Program-made: the position numbers and the translations under genes
Shown here: piece by piece, positions 44,501-54,599 of the stretch
Layout of the letters: every line of letters begins with the position of its first letter
Position numbering within the stretch: position 1 is the stretch's first letter
DNA from: Gibbula magus
Taxonomy: Eukaryota; Mollusca; Gastropoda; Trochida; Trochidae
Assembly: GCA_936450465.1 (NCBI GenBank)
Contig: OW388305.1
Location: 55,542,625-55,606,624, forward strand
Length of the DNA: 64,000 nt
Reading direction: 5' to 3'
The notes under the pieces: generated by a model
What the model was told of the DNA's origin: nothing
Seen by the model: only the letters and a program-made list of their open reading frames with translations
Databases searched by the model: none

Positions 44501-45497
44501 GAAATACTGCAAGTCGTGTCATGGATGCCAAGTAGTCTCCTCAGAAAACTCACCACCACCAGTATACAGAACACCGTTACCAACGTCACCATGGCAACAT
44601 CTCGCCGCAGATCTGATGGGTCCACTACCGACGGGTGAACATGTGTTAGTTGTGATAGACTACTACAGCCGGTACTTTGAACTAGATGTCATCAAAAGTA
44701 CTACGTCAGAGACTGTCATAGACTGTTTGTCACGCATGTTCTTGACTCATGGACTACCACTTAGTCTGCAGACAGATAACGGAAGACAGTTCGTCAGTGA
44801 GAAGTTTCGGAACTATCTGAAACACCATGGAATAAAGCATAACACAAGTACACCCTATTGGCCTCAAGCAAATGGAGAAGTCGAAAGACAGAACAGGACA
44901 ATTCTGAAGAGAATCCGCATAGCTCAAGTCGAGGGGAAGAATTGGAAAACTGAAATGACTCCATTCCTCATGATGTACAGAAGTACACCTCACACAACGA
45001 CAGGGAAGACGCCAAGTGAATTGTTTTTCGGCAGAATAATAAGGACGAAGTTACCAGGCATTGATGACTTCGGCTGTGACATTGAAGTGCGTGATCATGA
45101 CAGTGAACTGAAGAGAAAGGGAAAGGATTATATAGACTGTAAGAGAAATGCTAAGCCGTCAGCAGTTGAAACTGGTGACAAAGTTCTTGTTAAGAAGCAA
45201 CTACGCGAGGACAAGTTCTCTACAAATTTTCACAAAGTGCCATATACTGTTGTGAATAAGTATGGGAACATGGTAAAAGTTGGAACTGAAGATGGCCAGC
45301 TCTACACGAGAAATGTGACACATGTGAAGAAGTATGTCAGTAAGGCTGATAACACTGATGTACACGATGCTACCACGGACCATGCTGATGGGTCGGTGAC
45401 TGTTGACGCCGAGAAAATGAACTGTTCGAGACCACGACGTGAAAGAACTGTGCCAAATAAGTACAAAGATTTTGTACTTGGTTTTATGGACTCTTAA
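41505..45497 (+). CDS. Gag-Pol polyprotein, Ty3/Gypsy retrotransposon
   Basis: 1,330 residues, uninterrupted. The Gag part (1-~300) ends in two CCHC zinc knuckles (from Cys220 and Cys242) that bind element RNA. Aspartic protease: VLIDSGSTCNV, active Asp327. Reverse transcriptase ~470-640 with LDVKWAYHQI and the catalytic box IMDDI (Asp611, Asp612). RNase H: IADASPVGIG, Asp758. Integrase: HHCC zinc finger (His972, His976, Cys1005, Cys1008) and a catalytic triad Asp1036, Asp1091, Glu1127 (35-residue D-E spacing). Gag and Pol are fused without a frameshift, so ratio control must act another way. The start Met lies 31 bp after the LTR in a leader that suits translation from the first AUG. All catalytic residues I can check are intact. 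Confidence 0.97.
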   Translation: MSGSMKLIDINNLQAFDCSDTASLAPRWKRWLRSFELYSDGKGIKNAEQKKALLLHTAGLSVQDVFFTLVLPAEGDAYEKTKMALNDYFQPRVNVPYERHVFRAMCQTNETVSQFITRLRQQADNCEFGDIGQIEERIRDQVIEKCTSHTLRMKLLEKGGDLSLDNLLTVSRAQEESESQARSIEKPLEVNAMRNSAQTGFKKFENRGHFGKNFKSDITCYRCGNKGHISKDESCPARKKTCSKCKIKGHFEKMCRTRMSDHTRKPQTGRRGKGHGKVRQMTDCADKCDNDQDTDFAFMVKETTSTELHDGKIEANIGGISLTVLIDSGSTCNVIGSQDWNNLKNAGIKCTSQRETRDIFPYGSNEPLPVLGTFNCDITAGEVTVRNAEFVVVNHDGPQLLGRILSQKLGILVLGPNMNLLHTPRDFVKEFPKLFTGFGKLEDYQLSVPIVEEVTPVIQPLRRIPYHLQEKLDKKLEELESLDIIEKVSGPSDWVSPLVIVPKPGGKDIRVCVDMRSANEAVQRVRHQMPMIDDVLQDLNKSSVFSKLDVKWAYHQIELSPESRHITTFSTPKGLYRYKRLMFGICCAPEMYQKILQQVLQGCEGVRNIMDDIIVHGATVEEHDLRMAEVLKVLMKKGLTLNAEKCQFRMEKLKFLGYVLCEEGVSPAEAKVKAVLETREPTNAKEVRSFLGLVNFNGRFIENLATISEPLRKLTRKTTKFEWGPEQQKSFDKLKECLASAEVLGYFDKHSTTQVIADASPVGIGAVLVQVQNGVHKVISYASKSLSDVEKRYSQTEKEALALVWACEHFHKYLYGAPFELLTDHRPLQFIYAPRSKPCARIERWVLRMQGYDYRVKYIKGTNNIADCLSRLGNTINESSPASQEAEQYIRFVATESSPVAMTTRDIERTSDRDEELNELRSCLLSGKWYTLKNTRYLPMRNELSAVGELVLRGTRIVIPCELRVKVLELAHEGHPGIVKMKQRLRSKVWWPGVDSDVEKYCKSCHGCQVVSSENSPPPVYRTPLPTSPWQHLAADLMGPLPTGEHVLVVIDYYSRYFELDVIKSTTSETVIDCLSRMFLTHGLPLSLQTDNGRQFVSEKFRNYLKHHGIKHNTSTPYWPQANGEVERQNRTILKRIRIAQVEGKNWKTEMTPFLMMYRSTPHTTTGKTPSELFFGRIIRTKLPGIDDFGCDIEVRDHDSELKRKGKDYIDCKRNAKPSAVETGDKVLVKKQLREDKFSTNFHKVPYTVVNKYGNMVKVGTEDGQLYTRNVTHVKKYVSKADNTDVHDATTDHADGSVTVDAEKMNCSRPRRERTVPNKYKDFVLGFMDS

Positions 45498-46067
45498 ATG
45501 TTTCTTTCAGGAATGGCACCAAAACAAATGAACTCTAAAATTTGAATTTTGATAATGTTTGGAACTAAGTTTGTTCCTGACATGATGGCGGTATTGTTTG
45601 TGTAGGGACATCCCAATTTTTTATATTTTATTTCATAATTTGTGGAATTTTCTTAGTTTTTGGATAAATGATAAGGTCGCTATGACATAAGGTCACCATG
45701 ACCTAGTAAGGTTACTTTGACCTAGCCAAGAATGAGGTTTTTCTTTATAGTGTTTATTGCCATGTTTATTAATGGTAAATGTTTTCTTATCATAGAAAAT
45801 AATTATTTCTTTTTATAATGATAAAGCTTTTTGAATTTATTATAACAAGTAAATAACTTTGTAATTTTCTTGTTTGGAATATTATTTGAAAAAATGAGAA
45901 GTAATATTTTCTCAGTGGGAATTAAAGTAGTATTTTAAGTCAAGTCATGATCTTATTTTCCAAATTGATAAATATTTTATCATTTTGTTGGGGATTTTAA
46001 AATGTTATTTTTGTCTATAAAAAAATGTAAGTCTATATTCCATTTTTTTTAAAAAGTTAAAAAGGGA
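45498..46067 (+). promoter_or_regulatory. Gypsy 3' untranslated region with ERE-like palindrome
   Basis: 570 bp of AT-rich non-coding sequence. It contains AGGTCACCATGACCT (45,690-45,704), which fits the estrogen-response-element consensus AGGTCAnnnTGACCT perfectly, plus a degenerate half-site pair just upstream. The polypurine tract AAAAAGGGA (46,059-46,067) immediately precedes the 3' LTR. Confidence 0.75.
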
Positions 46068-46303
46068 TGTAGTGTTTGTAATATCAGAATGTCTCTAATG
46101 ACATCGCGATCCGCATTTCGCATTCGATTCCTGAATTGTGGCAACCCTGCGCCGACGACGCATGCGCAGTAGTATGTATCCTGTCAGTCTTGATTAAATG
46201 CAGTGGGAGCGTGACAGCTTCAAACGTTGTTGTGTTTTCTCTGAGAGCGAGACATGTGCTTAAATGCAGGCCAGAACCAAAACTTAAATGTGTAAATTCT
46301 ACA
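46068..46303 (+). repeat. 3' LTR
   Basis: 236 bp, one difference from the 5' LTR; followed by the target duplication CTGAG. Confidence 0.97.
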
Positions 46304-46309
46304 CTGAGT

Positions 46310-47425
46310 AATACAGTTAATCTTTTGGAATATTTCTTGAAAACAGGAAAACTTGAATTGTATATTTAGATAATGTCGGCAAATTTGATAAACCTAAACA
46401 AATATTAAATTATCTTTAAATAAATTCCAATATGGAAAACATATTTTACACTTAACTGCAGAATTATAAGCTATAAGTTATTTGTTGAGAGCATAACACG
46501 TTTGAAATGAAAATCGATATATACATGTAGATCTACCAATAATGATGAATCATTCTTACTATAAAATACTTAAATGAATAAATTAAAACATCAACTCGGA
46601 GCATAATTCAATTTGTCAAATCATAATACATGACTCCACTGTAAAGTGTAAACATAACATGATTGGAGTAAAGACTTCTATTGAATCCTAAAAACTTAGA
46701 ATAATGATAGTATGATACATGTTTTACATGTCAAACATTCAAACTATACATATAATGCAAGTTTAGTACATATTCACTATGGTAACGTGCTTGCTTCTAG
46801 AAGTTCAAGTGTTCAAGTAGTACTGCATGTTGATCCCAGGCAATGTTCCAACATGTCATGCATGAGTGTTACAATAATGATAGTAAATCTATATAGTTTG
46901 TAACTATAATGTCACGAGATTGATATTGGCAATGGCTTAGTTCAAAACACACTATTACAGAACGTACGGTATCCATGAAAATCACAGTCACTCCACATGG
47001 TTCGTTACTTATGCTCACTTGAGGATGTTATGCAGAGTTTAGCATTGTCATTATGTCATTATATGTTCAAATATTCACATCATACTGTTCATAGTTTTTT
47101 GTTCATTACAAAAGAACAACTGATTGCAGGATATTGTCTGTATACCATGGGGTATACATGTTAATGAATAGACAAATTCACTACATAGGGTTTGTACATA
47201 TGGAAATCATTCATAAGGGTACTCACGTGAGAATGCAATTAATTTGATGACGGTTTAATTTATATTCCAAGATCAACATATCCAATATAGAAATCGAATA
47301 CTTGAATTCACTTTGAAACATGGAACTTATAGCGCACAATGCACTCATCACATCCCCACTCGCATGAATAATCAGTGTTATACTTTACTTCATCCATAGA
47401 AAGACATTTCATGCATTGTTTTCCT
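46310..47425. other. AT-rich DNA, nothing recognised
   Basis: Continuation of the sequence disrupted by the Gypsy insertion. Short frames only. Confidence 0.5.
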
Positions 47426-47429
47426 GGCT

Positions 47430-47813
47430 CAAGTTGATTCTCATCTTCAGCCTGGTTTCCTCACACACTTCCTGCAGTTGTCTGATGTTGGATACTTTTC
47501 TGAGTACCCCATCCTTCATTTTGATGAGGATGACACCCCCAGTCACCTAGGACGACTCCACCCTTTTCTCCTTTACGAGAGATCTTGCTTGTTTAGCGAG
47601 TTGTGCTCTGGTTCTTGTGAGGTCCTCATTGATGAAGATCCTGGATGATCTTGTCTGCGAGTCCTTGAGTTTGGATCTTTGAGATAGCAGAGCTCGCTTG
47701 GAGGCATTGCTGACGAACATCACTATTATTGGTCTAGCCTGGGTCTGTGGAGAGGCATTCTCGGTTACCCATGGTTTTATATATGCTCCGTTACTCTCCA
47801 CTATATCACCCAT
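47430..47813 (-). pseudogene. LINE ORF1-type protein, C-terminal fragment
   Basis: The minus frame reads RPIIVMFVSNASKRALL, IFINEDLTRTRAQLAKQA, ARSLVKEKRVESS, then a TAG, then VTGGVILIKMKDGVLRKVSN in the same frame. 'RPIIVRF...IFINEDLTxxRxxL' is the typical end of the RNA-binding ORF1 protein (RRM plus C-terminal domain) of L1/CR1-type LINEs. Only this end survives, with one stop. No RT partner is adjacent, so it is an isolated scrap, of a different family from the ORF1 at 62.9 kb. Confidence 0.65.
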
Positions 47814-48234
47814 GGGAAACCTTATCAGGAGAATCTGTACTCAAATTACCCGCCCTTGGCCGATGTGAGCCAATCAAACCGCTACGCAGCTTGGACCTGC
47901 GAGCCAATGACAATTCATATCACTTCGTTGCAAAGCACGCGAGGTCATTTTGTTAGCCATCATTGTTAGTTATCTCCCTTGACCATTTTCGTCTTATCGT
48001 ATTGAGTATTTTCTTTGGTTACTGACTTCGTCACGCCAGCCAAGACTACAATTTATATTGGCTCATTATCAGTGTCACGCTAGCTTAAATTTATGTATTT
48101 TCATTAATTCCAACTTTTTGATATAATAAAACATATTACCGGTATGTAGTATAAGAATATTCACAGAGTAACAAATAACTTATCATTAAGCTTATAAACA
48201 ATGTTTTGTTTTTGCCCTAACAAAGTGTTCAGCA

Positions 48235-48445
48235 CTTCTAGCGCCGATACATAGCTTCAGTTCTCATTGTTTTTGAATGAATGTGTAGTAGTCTTTATCA
48301 AGTTTTCAAATATAAAGTCATACGAATATTCCCCTCAGTAATGTATCACCTGAATTATACATGATTTATAACAAAGTGTGTAAACAGGAATGTCCTCTCG
48401 AATTTCGTTTCCACCAAAACTACCCAGATAGAACCCTCTCTTAAA
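48235..48445 (-). repeat. Diverged dispersed repeat, inverted partner at 55.2 kb
   Basis: Its complement shares AAACGAAATTCGA(G/A)AGGACATTCCT, CAGGTGA(T/A)ACAT and ATGACTTTATATTTGAA in the same order with 55,205-55,420. It fits no element class I recognise. Confidence 0.6.
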
Positions 48446-48869
48446 ATCGTTCTAATTACTAATAGATGATTGATGGACATTTCGAATTTACGATTTAAGT
48501 TCAAACTCAACCGTTTATACCCATCATCGGCGATACATGAGATAGGCAAGATATCAGCTTATTGAACAGATACAACTTCTGTGCTAAATATATTAAATAC
48601 ATTGCTGACAGAATGCCCTTTTGCAAACATACATTTCCTTCTTTTAATCGCCTTCCATAATACATGACGTAATGGTTCATACACGTGGGATCGACAATTT
48701 CAGTTTGCGGATTAAACATGGGCAAAATATTGTCGATCCCGCGTGTATGGCACCTCTCCTAATCGAGAAAAGTCGATTGGCTTAGGGGGATTAACGCAAG
48801 GATAATCCTGACCCTTATGAAAACAGTTGTCGACAGTATCTGTGGTAGACATCAGGTAGACACCTATCT

Positions 48870-49000
48870 TTTCTTATATTATAGTCTCTCGTAACCCTAT
48901 TTGGGTGGCTCATATTTTCTCCTGTACTCTTACATGTATATATTAATTCCTGTATTAAACATGTGAGGTGAGACTTCAAAAATAATATGTCTGTCACATT
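48870..49000 (+). repeat. LINE 3' UTR scrap
   Basis: TATAGTCTCTCGTAACCCT...TGTGAGGTGAGACTTCAAA matches, in order, the 3' UTR of the LINE at 51.6-51.75 kb read on its own strand. Confidence 0.5.
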
Positions 49001-49246
49001 GAAATGTGTCACAATTGAAATACATATAATTTATTTGCATTGTCGGGTTACATGTAACATGTACAATTATATGATAAAAATCATCAAATAGACGTCGCCG
49101 AGACATGTAGACATATACATGTACATACTATACTATGCATATATATACATACATGGCGCAATTCAGATGAGGGGTAGCCCCAATATGAGTTGAAATGGGA
49201 CGTTTTACTAACTTATCATTAGCTGAAAGAGTATTTTAATTGTTTT

Positions 49247-49640
49247 CGTAAAGCTGTTAAAGATCAGTGCCATCTTCTACTTAATTGTCCACAGTATAGA
49301 GACCTTAGACAAGAAATTGTATCTATAGTGTGGAAATATGTCAACAGTGTGTGTCTCTATTATTTTACTTCACAATGTCAAGTCCAGAGGTTGTATGTAT
49401 TGATGCCAAAACCTGCAGACTTATTTTATAACGACGAAAATCTTCTCTTTTTTTATAAAGTTTAATGGTACGTAGTCCATTTTAATGTATTAATATTTTA
49501 TCTTGTATTTTATATAGTGTAGTCTCTCATAACCCTCAACGGTTGGCTCTTAACCTATGTTGGATTTTATATGTGGTCTGTCTTTCAAAATGTGACTATA
49601 TATTAGGGGAAAATTGATATCATAAATGAATTCACATCAA
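49247..49640 (+). pseudogene. LINE ORF2 C-terminal tail and 3' UTR
   Basis: Frame KDQCHLLLNCPQYRDLRQEI runs to a TAA at 49,463-49,465. 'EDECHxxLxCPxYxxxR' is the C-terminal Cys/His motif of the LINE family at 51.75 kb. It is followed by TAGTCTCTCATAACCCTC, the same 3' UTR. A fragment in opposite orientation to that copy. Confidence 0.65.
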
Positions 49641-49644
49641 AATG

Positions 49645-49850
49645 TGAACTGTGTTCTGTGACTTACTAGCTGATGTCGAGTACTAAAACAACACGCTGGG
49701 ATTAACGCGCTGGGGCTAATCCATTGTATAAATACACCTTACATCAAAGCATGCCGCTTGTCGATCCGGCGTGTATTCCCGAATTCAAATTGTCGATTCC
49801 ACGTGTATCCACCGACGTAATTGTGCCTTTTCGGATTTGTTAATACCACT
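49645..49850. repeat. Short motif repeats TTGTCGATCC(G/A)CGTGTAT
   Basis: Copies at ~49,757 and ~49,788, and a facing pair at ~48,680 and ~48,730. They look like subterminal repeats of a small element; not classified. Confidence 0.35.
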
Positions 49851-49851
49851 G

Positions 49852-50170
49852 TCAATCAATCAATCAATTTTATTTCGTAAAAGGCCTTAGGCCCACGTAC
49901 AATACAAAGTAAACAAACATGTGATTACATGGTAGTGGCAATTGACAGTCATGTATACTGAGTTCGTAGTAACAATGCTTCCTTTATGTAATTAGAGCAG
50001 TTTGTTGTTATTGAATAATTAGTACATTGTAAAATATTTAAAAGGTATTGCTGATTGCTGTCAATTTGTGACAAGCAACATCGAATGAATCGGGGTAAGA
50101 GGAAGATCAACTTCTTTATGTTGCAATTTCGACGTTTCATTAACACCAACATTTTTGATGCCTCCATTAT
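49852..50170 (-). pseudogene. LINE 3' end with (CAAT)n tail
   Basis: CAATCAATCAATCAATTTTATTTCG then AGGCCTTAGGCCCACG is the complement of a LINE 3' terminus, nearly like that at 57,830-57,880. The minus frame above it (ILQCTNYSITTNCSNYIKEALLLR) fits the C-terminal end of that LINE family. Truncated copy. Confidence 0.6.
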
Positions 50171-50174
50171 TTCA

Positions 50175-51575
50175 TTGGCAAAAATAAATTCTCTTCTTAA
50201 TATTGCAAATTTAGCATAATTGTCGAAAATAATTAATTGATAACATTAATATTCCAAGAAACACTTCGTTATATCTATGAGAATTCCAACATCAACACAG
50301 GTAATCAGTGTCTCACATTGTAAAAACACTAAGTACATTTACATAAACATTAGTGGGTACGCCCATTTTACACCCTCTATTGATACAAACTAAATATAGA
50401 TATTACTGACTGACTAATATGGTTTGGACATTTATGCATGAATATAAATATACACAATGTTTACGTTTAATAATGAACGTATTTCACGTATTTGGGACGA
50501 ACTATGCCATGTATAGTAAAACATTTGAATATACAATGTCAAATATATATTCAGTGATCGTAATGTTTATTTCGGGTTACATGTTTTCATGAATTCCATT
50601 ATTCTACTGGTGATTAATTATAGCAAAACAGTCGATGTAACACCTGCCATGTGAAGATAATACGCACGGGTGTGTATGTTATGTAATCAAGTGATGTATA
50701 TTCGGTATCTTCCCATAAGACAGAATTTCCACAATACCGAACAAATATTTAATGGTTCAGTGGTTGAGTTTCCCCATTTAGAATAATGGTATGATCCAAG
50801 AAGACAGAGGACATGATTCCCAAAAGACAGAATACTTAATCAATGGTTCAGTAATTACTGGTAAAAAAAATGGCATGAAACTAGAAATATGTCCATGTGA
50901 TGCACTGTGATGTCCCCCGCTCCAACTTTCAATCCAATATTATTAATTATATATTATTATGATTTTGAGATGGAGGTTTGGAAAAGGTTCATTATTCCTA
51001 TATGCACTAAGTTTTTAAAAAAATCAGAATAACAAAGCAAAAGGCACCACTCCAACACTCACTAATTCTGTCTTTTGACAATTCTGTCTTATGGCACTGA
51101 ACCGTATATTCATTGATAAACACAGAATGTCCTCTTCAATACACATCCTATCCCTTGATCAGCTTGCATTTAATTAAGAAATGAATGTCATAATATGTTG
51201 GTCCACGCGATTATAAACTGGTTGAAACGTGAAACTTAAACTTGAAAGCTTGCGCAGCCGGTTATTCAAAGGTTTAAATAACTCAGTGCAACGTAAACTT
51301 TTTCGAGGACTATACCGGTCATGTGACTTTGTTAAGTACAATCAAAAGGCAGCATATCGCATGAATTTCAATATTGTATATTTCCGGATTTTTAAAAGTT
51401 GGCGGACTTTATAACCGAAAACTACCTTATAACAGTATATATGCTAACATTGTAAACATTCCAATGTTGAGAACGAGGCGCATTTTCAACAGGTTGTTTA
51501 TATTCTTATTTGAGAATCTCACTTCTGCATCTCGTCTATGCTAAGATTTAAATTTGTGAATGTTTATTTTGTATT
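50175..51575. other. AT-rich DNA, no gene recognised
   Basis: No convincing frame, splice-bounded exon or long repeat. Confidence 0.5.
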
Positions 51576-51750
51576 TTACGCCTGTCAGACAGACAGACAA
51601 GTATTTTATTTGAGTCTCACCTCAATTCTGGTACACATATTACATTACATTTTAAAAAATGTACTATATACATAAAATACCTTGAGTCATTCCATTAGGA
51701 GTTATGAGAGACTTAAAATATCATATAAAATAACATACACTATATACAGT

Positions 51751-52657
51751 TTAAGAACTATCTATGAATAAAAAAGATTTATGTGTATCTAAAATAACTT
51801 TGCAGGCTTTGGCACTAAACATTGCACAATCCGTATTTGCAAGAATAAAAGCTAATCTATCACAGCCATTTGCATTATTAAAATCTTGCCAAAGATCATA
51901 ACATTTTTCAAAAAGATCACGTCGAATACTCTCATAAAGTGGACAATATAAAATAACATGACACTCATCCTCAACACAGGTTTTACAATTAAAACACACC
52001 CAGATTACTGTACCGCCCGGTCTCTATACCTATAGGAGCAACTCCACATCTGAACGCTGCTAGGGATCGTCTGTGTGATCTCGACATGGGGACCCGGTTG
52101 TACTGTTCTGTCTCATATGTATCCTTAAAAGTACTGTAGACTCTGAGTTTATTCCCGCCGTTTCCTGTCTGATTGTTAGGACGCTGTACTGTTGACGACC
52201 ATTCTTCTTTGAATTTGATAAAGGCTACCTCACGCACTTGTGATCCTTTATAGCTGACATGGAACGAGTTTTCAATCGGAATAAAACATTGGAGCCCAAG
52301 ATCCCTGTATCGAGCATGTATTCTAAAATTCCAATTTCGCTTCTTATTCTCAGCACATCTGTCGGCCCAGTTAAAAATACGATTAGTCAGACGGTTATCT
52401 AAAATGTCACTCATTTTCTTGTAAAACTTGGCAATACTTTCCCATTGTCGGACTTTAGGAGGTAACCAACCCATATCACCACTCACGGCCATATTAGGGG
52501 CAAATTTCCGTAAACCCATGAAGAAAAGCATGGCTCTATTCTGGACTGCATTTATAGAAGTTAGGTTGTAGGTTCCCCAGATCGCAGAGCCATATTGAAT
52601 CGTTGACCAGACCATGGAATCATAGAGTTTTGTGTACGTACTGTATTGCATTACCAC
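51751..52657 (-). pseudogene. LINE ORF2 C-terminal half
   Basis: From 52,657 down: YDSMVWSTIQYGSAIWG, NRAMLFFMGLRKFAPN, then IETGRYSNLGV; after a frame change near 51,995, VCFNCKTCVEDECHVILYCP, a CxxC...H...C zinc-binding tail, ending at 51,751. The two frames overlap by about 11 bp, so one indel separates them. Such tails are common at the end of LINE polymerases and may help template binding. Confidence 0.75.
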
Positions 52658-53372
52658 CCAGAAGCTTGAACTTTGATATTAGTAGTCCTAGATTTGCTGA
52701 GCTACATGTAGCCACTGCTTGTCCCATACGTTGATAGTCCATGTGTTCGGTAATAAGCAGTCCCAGATAACTGTAACTTGAAACAACATCGATAGGCGTC
52801 GATCCGCACATAAAAAGGCTTGTCATTCTCTCACAAGTTTGACTTCTAAAATGGATTAGTTTCGACTTTGTCGGGCTTATCACCAGCGTGTTCCTTACGC
52901 ACCATGTATTAAGACAGTCCAGCAATATGTTTATATCATTCTCACTTTCAGCCAAAAGTACCAGATCATCAGCATACGATAGTATACTCACACATTCCCC
53001 ATCTATGTTAACGTCAATGGACAGTTCATTCACAGCATCAATAAGATCGTTGATGTATAGATTTAAAAGAATTGGCGACAAAAGGCATCCTTGCTTTAAG
53101 CCACTGTTAACAATGAACCACTCTGTAAAATGTCCATTAATACGCACACAACAGTGTATATCCTTATATAGTGAGACAATAGCATTATACAGATTACCAC
53201 ATATGCCAATAGACCGTAGTTTCTCCCACATGATACGTCTATCCACTGTATCATAAGCCTTCCTAAAGTCTACAAACGTAGCAAAAGTTGATAGTTTCAT
53301 GCTTTTCCGTGTTTCTACAATAGTTGTGAGTGAAGAAACATGCTCCAATGCCATGTCGCCGACTAGACGCAA
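52620..53372 (-). pseudogene. LINE reverse transcriptase, 5'-truncated
   Basis: 250 codons: FVDFRKAYDTVDRRIMWEK (catalytic Asp), GLKQGCLLSPILLNLYINDL, ILSYADDLVLLAESENDI (YADD catalytic pair) and SYLGLLITEHMDY (thumb). The active-site residues are intact but the N-terminal fingers and the endonuclease are absent. The frame ends at 52,620, 37 bp into the next frame. Dead on arrival by truncation. Confidence 0.85.
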
Positions 53373-53389
53373 TATACAGTGCGTGAATT

Positions 53390-54475
53390 TGTAACTTTAT
53401 ATAACTTGTAAATGTTGTTGAAGCCGTGCCGAATAGTGAGTGGGTAGAAATATTGATATTTGGAATGAGGTAAGTTAGAGATAGGAGCAGGGAATGGTTT
53501 AAGTTTAAGCTTTCTATGTTTTTGGAGTTTTATATTAATTACAGGATGGCCGACCTTTTGATGTATGAAGATAGCTGAGTTTGTTGTTGGCAGCACCTGA
53601 GATCTTGGATGCCTCTTCATATCAGTTGGTGTCGGTGAACTTGTCTTTCGTAATAAACAGGGAAAGTAATAACATGTTTTACCGCCATATCAATGAATGA
53701 ATTAATGTACAGTCGCCCTGATTGCATGTGTGTTTTATGCCATCCTTCATTGTCTATCTTGCCGTACGGTACGCACCATATTATAAAGTCGCTTCCTTTC
53801 TCCGCTGATGAAGGCATTGATAAGATGTAATGAATATACCATTTTATCAGTGTACACATCTTTAAAATTCCAAAACAATCGCCATTGGGAGAAAGCCAAT
53901 AATGGTAAAACTAAACACATAGGAGAAACAGCTTAATATCAATACTAATAACAGGACATTTCATTGCAAAATTAAGAGCATACTGATGTCCGTTTAATAA
54001 AAGACCTTGTATGATAGGAAAAGTGGCATAGTTACTCAACATACTTTACAAAAATACTATAATCAGTTGTTTGATGAAAATTTCTTACAGTTTGATTGAT
54101 AGTTGTATATGATAATTTTGAGCCGATAATACGATATTAATGAGATCTTATTTAAAAGCTTATACATTGTTTCAATTAATCTCTAAATAAATCCAAATAG
54201 TTCATGTTATAGTCGATGACTATCCTTCATTAATTTACTCACAAGCTACAACAAACCCGTCATGGCGTAGTACAGCGAGAGGCTAAACAGCGACTGTTGT
54301 AATTAGACTGTCCATTGAGCAGTTCAGTGCGGCGCGTTATAACGAGGCGACCACGAAACTAAACATAAATGTTCTGCTGTTCTAGTTTAGTTATATTGTA
54401 AATATAAATATACATTTTCAGAATATGCCAAAGTAAATATGCAGTTTCAGAATATCTAAACATTGTGTGAATATC
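53390..54475. other. No feature recognised
   Basis: Short frames at 53,363-53,620 and 53,617-53,859 on the minus strand read as non-homologous sequence to me. A slightly GC-richer patch at 54,240-54,350 is unexplained. Confidence 0.4.
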
Positions 54476-54494
54476 TCGCAAAAAGTAAAAACTC

Positions 54495-54590
54495 GAAATT
54501 TCTAGAAATGTCTAGATACGCACTAGAAAGTTTCTAGATACGTTCTAGAAATTTCTAGATACGCACTAGAAAGTTTCTAGTTACTGGGTA
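54495..54590 (-). repeat. CTAGAA cluster, inverted partner of 33.9 kb
   Basis: Four units of CTAGA(A/T)ACGCACTAGAAAG type; the complement shares CTAGTGCGTATCTAGAA and, further in, TATTCTGAAACTGC with 33,915-34,005. TTCTAGAAATTTCTAGA (heat-shock-element spacing) is again present. Confidence 0.75.
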
Positions 54591-54599
54591 TGTTTATTT

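Larger units (their letters stand above)
41238..46303 (+). mobile_element. Complete Ty3/Gypsy LTR retrotransposon
   Basis: A 5,066-bp element with identical-length LTRs (236 bp, one mismatch), a primer-binding site, one intact Gag-Pol ORF, a purine tract and a 5-bp target duplication CTGAG (41,233-41,237 and 46,304-46,308). Domain order PR-RT-RH-IN is that of Metaviridae. Sequence style (single fused ORF, CCHC pair, VWWPG integrase) suggests the Mag/SURL-like branch, an inference. Everything needed for autonomous retrotransposition appears present, so it inserted very recently. Confidence 0.97.
51583..53385 (-). mobile_element. 5'-truncated LINE, second family
   Basis: From 3' to 5': a GTCTGTCTGTCTG microsatellite tail (51,583-51,600), a 3' UTR, a C-terminal Cys/His motif, and RT. 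It stops near 53,385 within the RT fingers, typical of incomplete target-primed reverse transcription. RT style (VDFRKAYDTV, GLKQGCLLSP, SYADDLVLLAE) differs from the 36.9-kb family. Clade not assigned. Confidence 0.8.

Noticed and set aside
33990..54480. A 20-kb Maverick/Polinton between the CTAGAA clusters
   Set aside because: No DNA polymerase B, packaging ATPase, adenain-like protease or capsid gene is visible inside, and no 6-bp target duplication; the interior is filled with known retroelements.
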